The notes: generated from the letters alone by a model not told the origin. DNA of 64,000 bases from Paraburkholderia sp. BL9I2N2 (GCF_004339745.1 NZ_SMGP01000001.1:3038001-3102000), one strand, 5' to 3'. Positions 39,362-48,684 are shown, counted from the first letter of the stretch. Made by a program: numbers and translations.

Positions 39362-40912
39362 TCAGCTTTCGACCACGTCCAGATAGTCCTCCGGACGGGT
39401 GCGGTCTTCGGCGCGCTGCATGCCGGCCGCGCGCACCAGCAGGCTCACCACCACCGCCACCACCAGGTTTACGATCAGCGACCACACCGCGGCATAGCCC
39501 GGAATCGCCATGCCGAACAGGTGGATCGTGAAGATCGAGCCGGCCAGCTTCAGCGAAATCGCCATCCACGTGCCGGTTGCGATGCCGACCGCCCAGCCGA
39601 TCAGCAGGCCCCGGTAGTCGAGCACGCGCGTGTACAGACCCAGCACGATCGCCGGCAAAGTCTGGATGATCCAGATACCGCCGAGCAGCTGCAACTGGAT
39701 CGCGTACGTGAGCGGCAGGCCGAGAATGAACGCCACCGCGCCGACCTTGACGATCAGCGAGACCAGCTTTGCGACATTGGTCTCCTGCTCATGCGTCATG
39801 TTGCGGTTGACGAACTCCTTGTGGATGTTGCGCGTGTACAGGTTCGCGGCCGCGATCGACATGATCGCCGCCGGCACCAGTGCGCCGATGCCGATCGCCG
39901 CGAACGCCACACCGACGAACCACGACGGGAAGTAATGCAGGAACAGCGCCGGCACCGCGAAGTTCGGGCCGAACGCCTTGAAGTACGGCGCAAACTCCGG
40001 CATGTCCTTCACACCCGAGGCAAGCGCCATGTAGCCGAGCAGCGCGAGCAGGCCGAGCACCAGCGAATAAGCCGGCAGCATCGCCATATTGCGGCGGATC
40101 GTGTTACCCGACTTCGACGACAGCACCGCCGTGATCGAGTGCGGGTACAGGAACAGCGCGAGCGCCGAACCCACCGCGAGCGTCGCGTACGCGCTGTAGC
40201 CGTTCAGGCTCGAGACGTCCGGCGCCTTGAGCAACAGCTTGGCCGGCGGCACCACGCTGAAGATGTGGCCGAAGCCGCCCAGTTGCGGCGGAATCACGAT
40301 GATCGCGGCGAAGATCGTGATGTAGATCAGCACGTCCTTGACCACCGCGATCATGGCCGGCGCGCGCAGACCCGAGGTGTACGTGTACGCCGCCAGAATC
40401 GCGAACGCGATGATCAGCGGCAGATCGCCGACGAAACCCTTGGTGTCGAAACCCAGCGCGCCGATCACCACTTCGATACCGACCAGTTGCAGCGCGATGT
40501 ACGGCATGGTCGCGACGATGCCGGTCACGGCGATCGCCAGAGCGAGCATACGGCTGCCATAGCGCGCCGAAACGAAGTCCGCCGATGTGACGTAGCCCTG
40601 ACGTTTGGCGATGCTCCACAGTTTCGGGAACACCACGAACGCGAACGGATAGATCAGGATCGTGTACGGCAACGCGAAGAAACCGGTTGCGCCCGCACCG
40701 AACACCAGCGCCGGCACGGCGATGAAGGTGTACGCGGTGTACAGGTCGCCGCCCAGCAGGAACCACGTGACGATGGTGCCGAAGCGCCGCCCGCCGAGGC
40801 CCCACTCTTCCAGATGCGCGAGATCGCCGCGCCGCCAGTGAGCCGCGATAAAGCCGAGAATCGTGACGCCGATGAAAAACAGAACGAAGACGAAAGTTGC
40901 AATGGCGTTCAT
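39362..40912 (-). CDS. Sodium:solute symporter family permease (MctP/ActP-like)
   Basis: A 516-residue permease with about 13 membrane helices. ATG 40912 is the start: it overlaps the stop of the upstream gene (TAATG), so translation is coupled. Family blocks include the GGRRFGTIVTWFLLGGDLYT region and GYVTSADFVSARYG. This subfamily, paired with a DUF3311 protein, includes Rhizobium MctP, a monocarboxylate transporter. The likely substrates are short organic acids such as lactate or pyruvate; this is inferred only. Confidence 0.9.
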   Translation of the reverse strand: MNAIATFVFVLFFIGVTILGFIAAHWRRGDLAHLEEWGLGGRRFGTIVTWFLLGGDLYTAYTFIAVPALVFGAGATGFFALPYTILIYPFAFVVFPKLWSIAKRQGYVTSADFVSARYGSRMLALAIAVTGIVATMPYIALQLVGIEVVIGALGFDTKGFVGDLPLIIAFAILAAYTYTSGLRAPAMIAVVKDVLIYITIFAAIIVIPPQLGGFGHIFSVVPPAKLLLKAPDVSSLNGYSAYATLAVGSALALFLYPHSITAVLSSKSGNTIRRNMAMLPAYSLVLGLLALLGYMALASGVKDMPEFAPYFKAFGPNFAVPALFLHYFPSWFVGVAFAAIGIGALVPAAIMSIAAANLYTRNIHKEFVNRNMTHEQETNVAKLVSLIVKVGAVAFILGLPLTYAIQLQLLGGIWIIQTLPAIVLGLYTRVLDYRGLLIGWAVGIATGTWMAISLKLAGSIFTIHLFGMAIPGYAAVWSLIVNLVVAVVVSLLVRAAGMQRAEDRTRPEDYLDVVES

Positions 40913-41151
40913 TATCGTGCGCCCCCCTGCGGACGGCCGCTGGAGCGCGTCTTGGTCTTGAAGTACACGAGCGCCGTGATGACTGCGCTGATCAGCACCC
41001 ACAGGAGCTGATACCAGTAGAAGAACGGAAAGTCGAACAGCACGGGTTCGACCTTGTTATATGACGGCACCCAGATCATCGCGATCCAGGGCAACAGCAG
41101 CAACCAGAGCCAGTGCTTACTGGCCTTGTTCGCGTCGGCGTCGTGAGCCAT
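40912..41151 (-). CDS. DUF3311 small membrane subunit of the symporter
   Basis: A 79-residue protein with two membrane helices (WLWLLLLPWIAMIWVP and YWYQLLWVLISAVITALVYF). This is the DUF3311 pattern, almost always next to a solute symporter gene. The start has GAGGAG five bases upstream. Its TAA shares one base with the symporter ATG. It probably helps insert or regulate the permease. Confidence 0.88.
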   Translation of the reverse strand: MAHDADANKASKHWLWLLLLPWIAMIWVPSYNKVEPVLFDFPFFYWYQLLWVLISAVITALVYFKTKTRSSGRPQGGAR

Positions 41152-41559
41152 GACGTCTCCTCTTCCCTATTATTGAAATGTTGGCCCGTGTTTGACGGGA
41201 GGTGGATCCCATAGCGGATGGCCACGGGCGCCCCGAAAGCTTCGAAAGAGTATAGGAGCGGCGAACGCGCGGTCAAGCAGGGACGACCCCAGCACGAGCG
41301 TGCTTTCAGGGGCCAGTGGGACGCTGTTTCGACGGGCGTATTTGAAGCGCTGCAGCGGGGCGCGTAAGGCCGCGTGGCTTGGGTCTGACAGGCCGGCCCG
41401 CTTCGCGAGGAAGGGGACCGGCTGTTCAATGCGCGATGGATGACGGCGGCGAGCGTCGCGTGGGCGCAACGGCGAGCGGCACACCGACGGCGGTGTTCAG
41501 TCCATGCACTGCTTTGGATCGGACCGGCTTGCGCGGCCCGACCGCCCAGGTCGTCGCAA
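41152..41559. other. Intergenic region between SpeE-like gene and DUF3311 gene
   Basis: 408 bases with no gene I can support. Near its left half sequences are GC-rich and open in several frames as shadows. Close to the DUF3311 start an inverted repeat CCCGT-N5-ACGGG and an AATAAT on the minus strand could be regulatory. Confidence 0.35.
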
Positions 41560-42501
41560 TCAGACCGAGAACGAGACGCCGGTCTGTCCGGTCGATTCCT
41601 GCAGACCCTTGATCCACTTGCGCGCTGGCAGACCGAGTTCCGCTTCGATCAACTTGGCGCGCGCTTGCAGCGCCGTGAACGGCACCTCGAGCGCCGGACC
41701 CGAAAATGCGATCGCGATGCGGTTGCCGTCGTGCACTTCCGGCAGCGCGACCACGCGGCCGTCGAAGGCTTCGTTCAAACGCTTCATATTGCGCACGAAG
41801 CTCGGGTGATCGCCGAACAGGTTCACCGTCACCACGCCCGCGTCGATCAGGCACGCGCGCACCGCGCGATAGAAGCCGACGCTGTCGAGCACCGGACCGC
41901 GCGCCGTCGCGTCATAGACGTCGATCTGCAGCGCGCCGATCGTGCCGTGGTTGGCGCGGTCGTTGACGAAGTCCCATGCGTCGGTTTCGTGCACCGTCAG
42001 ACGGGCGTCGTCGTGCGGCAATTCGAACATCGTGCGCGCGGCCACCACGACCGCCGGGTTCACTTCCACCGCCTCGACCTTCGCGCGTTTCAGGAAACGG
42101 TGCGCGAACTTGGTCAACGCCGCGGCGCCCAGACCGAGCTGGACGATGCGCTTGGGCGTTTCGATGAAGAGCAGCCAGGCCATCATCTGCTGCGCGTATT
42201 CGAGTTCGATGTGATCCGGCTTGCGCAGACGCATTGCGCCTTGCACCCACTCCGTGCCGAAATGCAGGAAGCGCACGCCGCCCTCTTCCGAGAACGTCAC
42301 CGGCGCGAAACGCGGCTTGCGCGGCGCTTCGATTTGCGGCGCATCGTGCAGATCGTCGTCGTGCGAAACGCGCTGTTTGTTGCGCGCGGCGTTCTGCTTT
42401 TTCTGCGTTTTTTGCGTTTTTTGTTTACCGCCGGCGACGTCAGCGTCGCGGTTGCGGAAGGCACGCGCTTCAGCCGAAGCGCGCTTGATCAATTTCGTCA
42501 T
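41560..42501 (-). CDS. Spermidine synthase-like methyltransferase-fold protein
   Basis: A 313-residue protein. ATG 42501 is chosen because it overlaps the previous stop (ATGA). The N-terminal 50 residues are basic and low complexity (KTQKTQKKQ). The core has the nucleotide-type motif IVQLGLGAAALTKFAH and VEAVEVNPAVV, followed by IDVYDATARGP, as in the SpeE/spermine synthase fold. Without a polyamine locus nearby, aminopropyl transfer is unproven. It is the last gene of a three-gene coupled operon with ubiC. Confidence 0.8.
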   Translation of the reverse strand: MTKLIKRASAEARAFRNRDADVAGGKQKTQKTQKKQNAARNKQRVSHDDDLHDAPQIEAPRKPRFAPVTFSEEGGVRFLHFGTEWVQGAMRLRKPDHIELEYAQQMMAWLLFIETPKRIVQLGLGAAALTKFAHRFLKRAKVEAVEVNPAVVVAARTMFELPHDDARLTVHETDAWDFVNDRANHGTIGALQIDVYDATARGPVLDSVGFYRAVRACLIDAGVVTVNLFGDHPSFVRNMKRLNEAFDGRVVALPEVHDGNRIAIAFSGPALEVPFTALQARAKLIEAELGLPARKWIKGLQESTGQTGVSFSV

Positions 42502-42971
42502 GTAAGGATGTCGCGCCAAAGACGCAATTTTTGGTCGAACGAGAGCATAGCATTCGCCGGACTCGACGAAGGTAATACCAGGGTGACGTAGCCCGCCGCA
42601 CCGATCACCGGCGCGAAACGGCCCGCCGTCTTGCCGTTGAAGCAGACTTTCGCGAGCTTCGGCGCGTGGGCGCGCAACGAAGCGAAATCATTGGGGCTGG
42701 CATTGCGGATCGCCGCGTCGAGACTGCCTTCGCGCGTACAGGCGGCAAGCACGTCCCACACGCCGATGCCGTGCGCGAGCACGCGGCGCAGACGCTCTTC
42801 GTAGCTGAGTTCGGCGAGCGGTTCGTCGAGCACCGTGCCGATGAGGCGCCAGAACTGGTTGCGTGGATGCGCGTAGTACTGCGTCGCGGCAAGCGACGCC
42901 TCGCCGGGAAAGCTGCCGAGAATCAGCGTATGCGTGTCCGCGGCGACGACGGGAGGAAAGCCGCGCAGCAT
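42498..42971 (-). CDS. DNA-deoxyinosine glycosylase (MUG/UDG-superfamily)
   Basis: A 157-residue protein with HTLILGSFPGEASLAATQYY, YAHPRNQFWRLIG, and a C-terminal VLPSSSPANA motif, which mark the UDG superfamily and the deoxyinosine/mismatch glycosylase branch. It would remove deaminated purines or mismatched bases. Its ATG shares a base with the ubiC stop (TGATG), and its own TGA overlaps the next start (ATGA), so all three genes are translationally coupled. Confidence 0.82.
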   Translation of the reverse strand: MLRGFPPVVAADTHTLILGSFPGEASLAATQYYAHPRNQFWRLIGTVLDEPLAELSYEERLRRVLAHGIGVWDVLAACTREGSLDAAIRNASPNDFASLRAHAPKLAKVCFNGKTAGRFAPVIGAAGYVTLVLPSSSPANAMLSFDQKLRLWRDILT

Positions 42972-43654
42972 CAGCGGCTCCGTTCGTCGGATGCACGCGT
43001 TGCGGGATGCGCGCGCGATGCGGTGTGCTCGAGCGGGCGGCCGTGCTCGCGCACCCGCGGATGCGCCAGCCACTCATCCGATTTGCTCGCGCCGGACAGA
43101 GTCGCCAGATGCGTCCATAACGCCGGCAACATGCACTCGGTGACCATCAGCGGCGCGCCATGGCGCTCGAACACGGAGCGGCGCGCGACCAGCGCATGCG
43201 GCGGGGGCCCGTCGACCTCATGTGCCGCGAGGTGATAGAGCGGATGCCGCGCGGTCAACCTGCGGCTCACCAGCGACGAACGCGCCACACTGCTATCGCT
43301 ATACAGGAGTTCCGCCAGCGGTCGCGTTCGCAAGCGCCGCATGGCCTGCCACACGCCCGCGCTCGCGGCGAGCGGCGCGATGCTATGCGCGGCGACAAAC
43401 GGCACGCCGTCGACGCACAGCACGACTTCCCGAACCCAGACCGGCGCACGCGGCGCAAGGCCGAGCGCGGCGCTCTCGTCGGCCCACGGCAGCGCGACGC
43501 CTTCGCGCGTCACGCGTACCGCGACCGCGCCGAGCGCACGCAGATGCGCGGTCAGTGAACCACCACGGGTCAGCCAGTCTTTCTGGGCGGCGCTCAAGCC
43601 GGGTAAGGGCGCGACGCGCCAGTGGGCGTCGGCGGCATCGAAACGGATAGACAT
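42971..43654 (-). CDS. ubiC: Chorismate lyase
   Basis: A 227-residue enzyme that makes 4-hydroxybenzoate and pyruvate from chorismate, the first step of ubiquinone synthesis. It shows [32 protein letters not shown] (active-site arginine), and [23 protein letters not shown] with the catalytic glutamate. It is about 60 residues longer than E. coli UbiC owing to a basic C-terminal tail. A TATAAT lies nine bases before the ATG (separate entry). Confidence 0.9.
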   Translation of the reverse strand: MSIRFDAADAHWRVAPLPGLSAAQKDWLTRGGSLTAHLRALGAVAVRVTREGVALPWADESAALGLAPRAPVWVREVVLCVDGVPFVAAHSIAPLAASAGVWQAMRRLRTRPLAELLYSDSSVARSSLVSRRLTARHPLYHLAAHEVDGPPPHALVARRSVFERHGAPLMVTECMLPALWTHLATLSGASKSDEWLAHPRVREHGRPLEHTASRAHPATRASDERSR

Positions 43655-43662
43655 GGTGTCGG

Positions 43663-43668
43663 ATTATA
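43663..43668 (-). promoter_or_regulatory. Perfect -10 box just before ubiC, suggesting a leaderless transcript
   Basis: On the minus strand TATAAT ends nine bases before the ubiC ATG (43654). Transcription would begin within one to two bases of the start codon. The -35 at 17-base spacing is weak (GAATGG). No ribosome binding site is visible. Confidence 0.5.
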
Positions 43669-43894
43669 ACGGCGCGGCTGTCGGACCATTCGCCAGCGCG
43701 CAGGCCTTTCCCTTCAGCGGATTCCATCGACTACGACGGCGGTCGTGCAGCACTTCTACGGGCGCGTCGATTTCAGATAGTTCCGATTCTCCGCGGCTCG
43801 CGTCGCGCGATAAAACCTCCGTGCTTTGCAAAGCCGGCCGCCGACGATCGAATGGCGCGCCATGTGAACGAATAATCAAGGAGAAAACACGAAG

Positions 43895-44401
43895 ATGAAG
43901 CACATCCTGAGCATCACCGCATGCGCGATTTCTGTCCTGCTGTTGGCAGGTTGCGCGGCGCAACTGAACCGCGATACCGAGACATCGTTGAACAAGGCCG
44001 TTGGTATCGAGGTGGCGCCGGTTGCCGGCGGTGTCGCGGTCAAGCTGCCCGAAACCGCCCTGTTCGATTTCAACAAATCCAACGTGCGCAGCGACGCCGC
44101 CGCAGTCATCGATCGTTCGGCCGTGCTGCTCAAGCGCAGCAAGAAACCGATTGTCGTGGAAGGCTACACGGACAACGTCGGCACCCTCGAATATAACCAG
44201 CAACTGTCCGAAGCGCGCGCGACCGCGGTGGGCTACGCGCTGGTGGCGCGCGGCATCCCGATGAGCCGCATTCGCACGAAGGGCAATGCGTACAACGATC
44301 CGGTGGCGAGCAACGATACGCCCGAAGGCCGCGCGCTGAATCGTCGCACCGAGATCGTGGTGCGTGGCGAGACGATGGATACGTTGATGGGAAAGAAGTA
44401 G
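43895..44401 (+). CDS. OmpA-family peptidoglycan-associated lipoprotein
   Basis: A 168-residue lipoprotein with a signal ending in LLAGC. The OmpA C-like domain has the peptidoglycan-binding pattern VVEGYTDNVGTLEYNQQLSE and ARATAVGYAL. It probably ties the outer membrane to the cell wall. The start is supported by AAGGAG ten bases upstream. It is divergent from the ubiC operon and convergent with the TPR genes. Confidence 0.9.
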   Translation: MKHILSITACAISVLLLAGCAAQLNRDTETSLNKAVGIEVAPVAGGVAVKLPETALFDFNKSNVRSDAAAVIDRSAVLLKRSKKPIVVEGYTDNVGTLEYNQQLSEARATAVGYALVARGIPMSRIRTKGNAYNDPVASNDTPEGRALNRRTEIVVRGETMDTLMGKK

Positions 44402-44431
44402 ACGGCCACAGTTCCAGGCCAGCTCTAAATA

Positions 44432-44464
44432 AAAACCCGGGCGCGTGTGAGCCCGCCCGGTTTT
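44432..44464. terminator. Terminator between OmpA-like and TPR genes
   Basis: Stem AAAACC-GGGCG with CGCCC-GGTTTT, with one bulged C and a ten-base loop. T-runs at both ends suit two convergent genes. The last base touches the stop codon of the TPR gene. Confidence 0.7.
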
Positions 44465-46287
44465 CAATCAGCGACAAAATCGCGCAATGCTCGTGCGACC
44501 TCGTCGAGCACCGTATCCCAACGCCCCAACTCGCGCTGCCTGAACAGACGCGCCGACGGATACCACGGGCTATCATCGCGCTCCGTCATCCAGCGCCAGT
44601 CGGTGAACGTGGGCACCAGCACCCAGACCGGCGTGCCGCATGCGCCGGCCAGATGGGCAACCGCCGTGTCCACCGTAATCACCAGATCAAGCGACTGCAG
44701 GATCGCCAGCGTGTCGGCGAACGTGCCGATCTCGGGCCCGAGCCTGTGCATGCCGATATCCGCATGCCACGCCACCGCCTCGTTCTGTGCCTCGCCCTTT
44801 TGCAGCGCGAACCATTGCAGGCCAGTCTGCTGCAAAACCGGCAGCCATTCGCGTAACGGAATCGAACGATAGCGATCGAGCCCGTACGCCGGATTGCCGG
44901 CCCAGACAATGCCGACGCGTTTTCCGAGCGGACCGCGCGCATCGGCCGCACAGATTGCATCGAGGCGGTTCTGCCAACGTTGCGCCTGCGCCGGTTCCGC
45001 TCGCAGATAGGACGTCGCGAGCGGCAGCATCGGCAGGTCCAGCTTCATATGCTCCGGCATTCTGAGCATGCGGCACCAGTAGTCGTACGGTCCGGGCGGC
45101 GCGGTGGTCCACGCAGCATGCACGCCGGCCGCATTGCGCGCCACTTCGCTCAGCGGAGCCTCGACCCAGACGTCGACCTGCGCGCCGCGGCGATGCAACC
45201 ACTCGGCCATGCGCAAGAACTGCAGTTGATCGCCCAGCCCCTGCTCGCCGACGAGCAGAAAGCGACGGCCCGTCACCCGCTCGCCTTGCCACTCCGGATA
45301 TGGCGGGCGAACCAGGTCGTGATTTTCCGGCAGCGCCTCATGCCAGCGGTATTGCTTCCAGCCGTTTTCGTAGTCGCCCGCGCGCAGTTGTGCCGCGGCG
45401 AGGTTGAAATGCATCGACGGATGATCGGGCATCAGCCGCGCGGCTTCGACGGCATGCGCATACATGGCCGGAAAGTCGCCCAGCATATTGAACGCAAATG
45501 ACGCGTTGTGATGCAGCCAGCCGTTGTGCGGATCGACGCCGAGGCCTTCAGTGGCGACGCTGATTGCATCCTTGAAACGCTCCACGCCGTTCAATGCGAA
45601 GGCCACCTGTTGCAGCGCGGATGCGTCGCCGGCGAAGCGAGCGCGCAGCTCGACGAGCACGCCGTCTATCCCCGCACCGCCCTGTGCTCTCCACAACGCC
45701 GAAATTAGTTCGAGCGCGTCCGTCAGATGCGTCGAGTCGAGCGTCCACGCATGCAGCCAGTAATCCGCGGCGTCCTGATAGCGTTCGAGCTCCGTACTGA
45801 TCTGTGCGAGCGCGCGAACGGCATGATGCAATGCCGGCTCGAGTTCGAGCGCCTCGAGGTAGTGTCCGCGCGCTTCGACGAGACGCTTCGCAAGCTTCAG
45901 GCAATCGCCGAGATTCCGATGCAGGCTCGCAGTGCCGCCATCCAGATCCATCGCGCGATGGTAAAACGCTTCGGCGGCCGTCAGCTCGCCGCCCAGCGCG
46001 GCGATCAAGCCGCGATGCTCCCAGATATCCGCGCGCTCAGGCGCGACGCTCAATGCCTGGTCGAGATACTTGCGCGAAAGTTCGGGCCGATCGACGCGAA
46101 ATGAGGCGATGCCGAGACGATGGAGCGCGTGCACGTTGCGCGGTTGTTCGGCGAGAACGCGCTCGTAGCCGGCAATCGCTTCGCGATGGCGCCCCGCGGC
46201 GAAGCAGGCATCGGCACGCGCGGTGATCGCGCCGACATCGTTGGAGGCGCTGGTATGGAGTGGGAATTCGGGTTCGTGCATCGACAT
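44464..46287 (-). CDS. TPR-repeat protein with GT9/GT41-like C-terminal domain
   Basis: A 607-residue protein. About residues 20-340 are tetratricopeptide repeats (for example AHRLGIASFRVDRPELSRKYLD and HRNLGDCLKLAKRLVEAR). The C-terminal part has glycosyltransferase features: LLVGEQGLGDQLQFLRMAEWL, VGIVWAGNPAYGLDRYRSIP, and DTAVAHLAGACGTPVWVLVP. This is typical of proteins annotated as TPR/glycosyltransferase family 9 or 41, often linked to protein or surface glycosylation. It is the second gene of a pair with the next entry, 44 bases away. Confidence 0.85.
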   Translation of the reverse strand: MSMHEPEFPLHTSASNDVGAITARADACFAAGRHREAIAGYERVLAEQPRNVHALHRLGIASFRVDRPELSRKYLDQALSVAPERADIWEHRGLIAALGGELTAAEAFYHRAMDLDGGTASLHRNLGDCLKLAKRLVEARGHYLEALELEPALHHAVRALAQISTELERYQDAADYWLHAWTLDSTHLTDALELISALWRAQGGAGIDGVLVELRARFAGDASALQQVAFALNGVERFKDAISVATEGLGVDPHNGWLHHNASFAFNMLGDFPAMYAHAVEAARLMPDHPSMHFNLAAAQLRAGDYENGWKQYRWHEALPENHDLVRPPYPEWQGERVTGRRFLLVGEQGLGDQLQFLRMAEWLHRRGAQVDVWVEAPLSEVARNAAGVHAAWTTAPPGPYDYWCRMLRMPEHMKLDLPMLPLATSYLRAEPAQAQRWQNRLDAICAADARGPLGKRVGIVWAGNPAYGLDRYRSIPLREWLPVLQQTGLQWFALQKGEAQNEAVAWHADIGMHRLGPEIGTFADTLAILQSLDLVITVDTAVAHLAGACGTPVWVLVPTFTDWRWMTERDDSPWYPSARLFRQRELGRWDTVLDEVARALRDFVAD

Positions 46288-46331
46288 CGATCAGTTGCGT
46301 GAGTTGCTCAACTTGCCGTGGCTTGCGCCGC

Positions 46332-48140
46332 TCAGGCTGTCCGGTCCGGCGCCATCATCGTCTTCAGACGCGTGGCCACGCGCTCGACCACCGGCGCCCA
46401 CTGGCCGGGCTGCGGCTGTCGGAACAGTTCGACCGAGTCATACCAGGGCTGCGTCTCCTCGTTGCCCCACGACCAATGAGAAACGTGATCGAGCATCGCG
46501 AACACGCGATGTCCTAACGCGCCGCCGAGATGCAACGGGGCGCTGTCGATAGTCACGAGCGCGTCTAGTGCGGCGAGATGCGCCGCCACATCGGCGAAGC
46601 CGTCTTCGTAATCGCCGGTCAGATCGCACAGACGAAAACCCTGCGCGGCCAGCGTCGTCACATCGGCGTGGCGTCCAGGCGTGAGAGGATGGAATACGAC
46701 ATCCGGCAGCCTCAGCAACGGCGCCAGTGCCGCGAGCGGAATCGATCGCTTGGCGTCGCGCCGATGCGTCGGGCTGCCCGACCACACGAGACCGACGTGC
46801 CACATCGCAGCGGGCGCGTGCGCGCTGATCCGTTCGCGCCACGCCGCGACCTTCGACCCATCGGCCTGCAGATAAGGCGCGCCGCGGATCTGCTCCGGTT
46901 CCAGACCGAGCACGAGTGGCAGGCTCATGAGCGGCAAAGCGTAATCCGGTGAGCCGAGCGGACCTTCTTCGATCGACACGCAGTCCGCGTAGGAACGCGC
47001 AAACAGCGGTTGCAACGCGCGACGCACGGCGAGCACCAGCCGTCCGCCTTCGTCACGCACACGCGCCGCCAGATGCGGAACGAAGCGGACCATCTGGATG
47101 TCGTCGCCGCTGCCCTGCTCGCTGTGCACGATCAGGGTCTTGCCGCTGAGCGCTTCGCCATGCCAGCGCGGACACAAACGCATCATCACGCTGACGATGT
47201 TGTTCTGCTGGCGGTCTTCGCGCGCAAGACGCGCCTCGAAACGCGGCCACGCGCTCGACCAATCGCCGCGCCGTAGTTCCAGGTCCGCGAGATCGACCGC
47301 TGCCTGCACCGCCGATGGATCGATCGCGAGCGCCGCACGCAGTGCCGCCTCGCTGTCCTCGTAGCAAGCCTGTTCGTTCAGATACATGCCGATGGCCGCC
47401 AGCACGTCCGCGTTGCCGGGCGCGACGGCATTCACGGCGCGCATGGTGGCCTCCGCCGCTGGCGCGTCGTTGCACTGCCATTGCGCGTGACTGAGTTGCC
47501 ACGCCATCTCCGCATCGGCGGGATTGCGCGCAAGCCTTTCGCGGCAGATACGCTCGACCGTCGGCCAATCGCGCACTTCGCGTAACGCCAGCACGAGTTG
47601 CAGCGGCAACGCCGGATCGACCGCGGGGTCGAGCGCGTACGCCCGCAACAACGCCGCGCGACGCTCGTCCCGCGCGTTCGTGTCGGGCAGCGCCGCCAAC
47701 GCGATCGACAACCACCACGGCGCGCGTGCGTCCTGCGGCGCTCGACGCTCATAGGCACGCAAGATCCACGCGGCCGCCGATTGCGCGCCGCACGTGTCGA
47801 TCAACCACACGACCCAGTCGATCGTTGCCTCGACCGGCTGCACGGCCACCGCGCGCTCGCTGTTGCGCTGCGCGGCGCTGGTGTAGCCGAGCGCGTCGGC
47901 GAACAGCGCGACCCGCGCATGGCGCGCTCCGTTCGCGCACGCTTGCGCCTGCGACGCGCTGTGATACGCCTCTTCGAAACGCCCCGCGCTCGCGCACAAG
48001 TCGGCGTGCAACTGCCGCGTTGCGCCGGCCACGGCGAATTCGACCGCGCGACGCGCGGCGGCATCGAAACCTTGCTCGCGCAGGATCGACCACAGGAGAT
48101 GAACGGAATCGAGAGGTACTGCCAGGGCGGAATCGGACAT
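46332..48140 (-). CDS. TPR-repeat protein with GT9-like C-terminal domain, paralogue of neighbour
   Basis: A 602-residue protein of the same design. The N-terminal repeats are more degenerate. The C-terminal part has LIVHSEQGSGDDIQMVRFVPHL, VGLVWSGSPTHRRDAKRSIP, and VTIDSAPLHLGGALGHRVFA. The end (WSWGNEETQPWYDSVELFRQ) aligns with WRWMTERDDSPWYPSARLFRQ in the downstream gene, so the pair arose by an old tandem duplication. Possible targets are flagellin or surface proteins; none is encoded here. Confidence 0.85.
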   Translation of the reverse strand: MSDSALAVPLDSVHLLWSILREQGFDAAARRAVEFAVAGATRQLHADLCASAGRFEEAYHSASQAQACANGARHARVALFADALGYTSAAQRNSERAVAVQPVEATIDWVVWLIDTCGAQSAAAWILRAYERRAPQDARAPWWLSIALAALPDTNARDERRAALLRAYALDPAVDPALPLQLVLALREVRDWPTVERICRERLARNPADAEMAWQLSHAQWQCNDAPAAEATMRAVNAVAPGNADVLAAIGMYLNEQACYEDSEAALRAALAIDPSAVQAAVDLADLELRRGDWSSAWPRFEARLAREDRQQNNIVSVMMRLCPRWHGEALSGKTLIVHSEQGSGDDIQMVRFVPHLAARVRDEGGRLVLAVRRALQPLFARSYADCVSIEEGPLGSPDYALPLMSLPLVLGLEPEQIRGAPYLQADGSKVAAWRERISAHAPAAMWHVGLVWSGSPTHRRDAKRSIPLAALAPLLRLPDVVFHPLTPGRHADVTTLAAQGFRLCDLTGDYEDGFADVAAHLAALDALVTIDSAPLHLGGALGHRVFAMLDHVSHWSWGNEETQPWYDSVELFRQPQPGQWAPVVERVATRLKTMMAPDRTA

Positions 48141-48402
48141 GGGGAGTTCAGAGCGTTGTTGTTGTCATGCGCGAAGGCGTAATCACAAAAATAAGACCTG
48201 GTGATTTCAATGCCTAGAGATTGAAAATAATCCTTCAAGCCTCCGAATAAAAATCGCGCGAGCATAAGACAAAACCGCGTTTTCACATCTCATAAATCAA
48301 TCTCAATTTAATGACGTTGATTCCATTTAGTTAGTTAACCATAATTAATTTCAGTCGACTACGAGTAACGCCCGTTAGTCGATCAGTTTGATCAACTACA
48401 GA
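48141..48402. promoter_or_regulatory. AT-rich divergent control region
   Basis: The bases from about 48180 to 48420 are markedly AT-rich against their surroundings, roughly 30-40% GC in the middle lines by my count. They lie between divergent genes, the TPR pair and a small protein gene. Such islands often bind H-NS/MvaT-type silencers. No operator is defined. Confidence 0.45.
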
Positions 48403-48684
48403 ATGGAGCAATGTTTGAATACTGAAAAATTGAAGAAAACGTCCGACCGCATCGCTCATCTGGCTGCGATCGTTCTACGGCGCGCGGGTGTCGCGCAACT
48501 GGAAAAAGAACTGGCGGGCTCAGCGCTGGCGCAACACCACACGTCGAAACAGACCAGCAAGGCCATCAGTAGTCTCGCGGCGAAAGTGCTGGCCGATCAC
48601 ACTTCGTGTCACGAGGCAAAAGAGTTGGCCGGTTGCGTGCTCTCGCAAGCGCGCCATCTGGATGAATCGGTGCCCGCGCGTTAA
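48403..48684 (+). CDS. Small protein with an internal duplication
   Basis: A 93-residue frame from ATG 48403. A TTG at 48415 is a good alternative start, since GGAG lies six bases before it. Two 25-residue halves align: LAAIVLRRAGVAQLEKELAG then SALAQ, and LAAKVLADHTSCHEAKELAG then CVLSQ. No known family is recognised. It is basic and alpha-helical in character, with no membrane segment. A terminator follows. Confidence 0.55.
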   Translation: MEQCLNTEKLKKTSDRIAHLAAIVLRRAGVAQLEKELAGSALAQHHTSKQTSKAISSLAAKVLADHTSCHEAKELAGCVLSQARHLDESVPAR

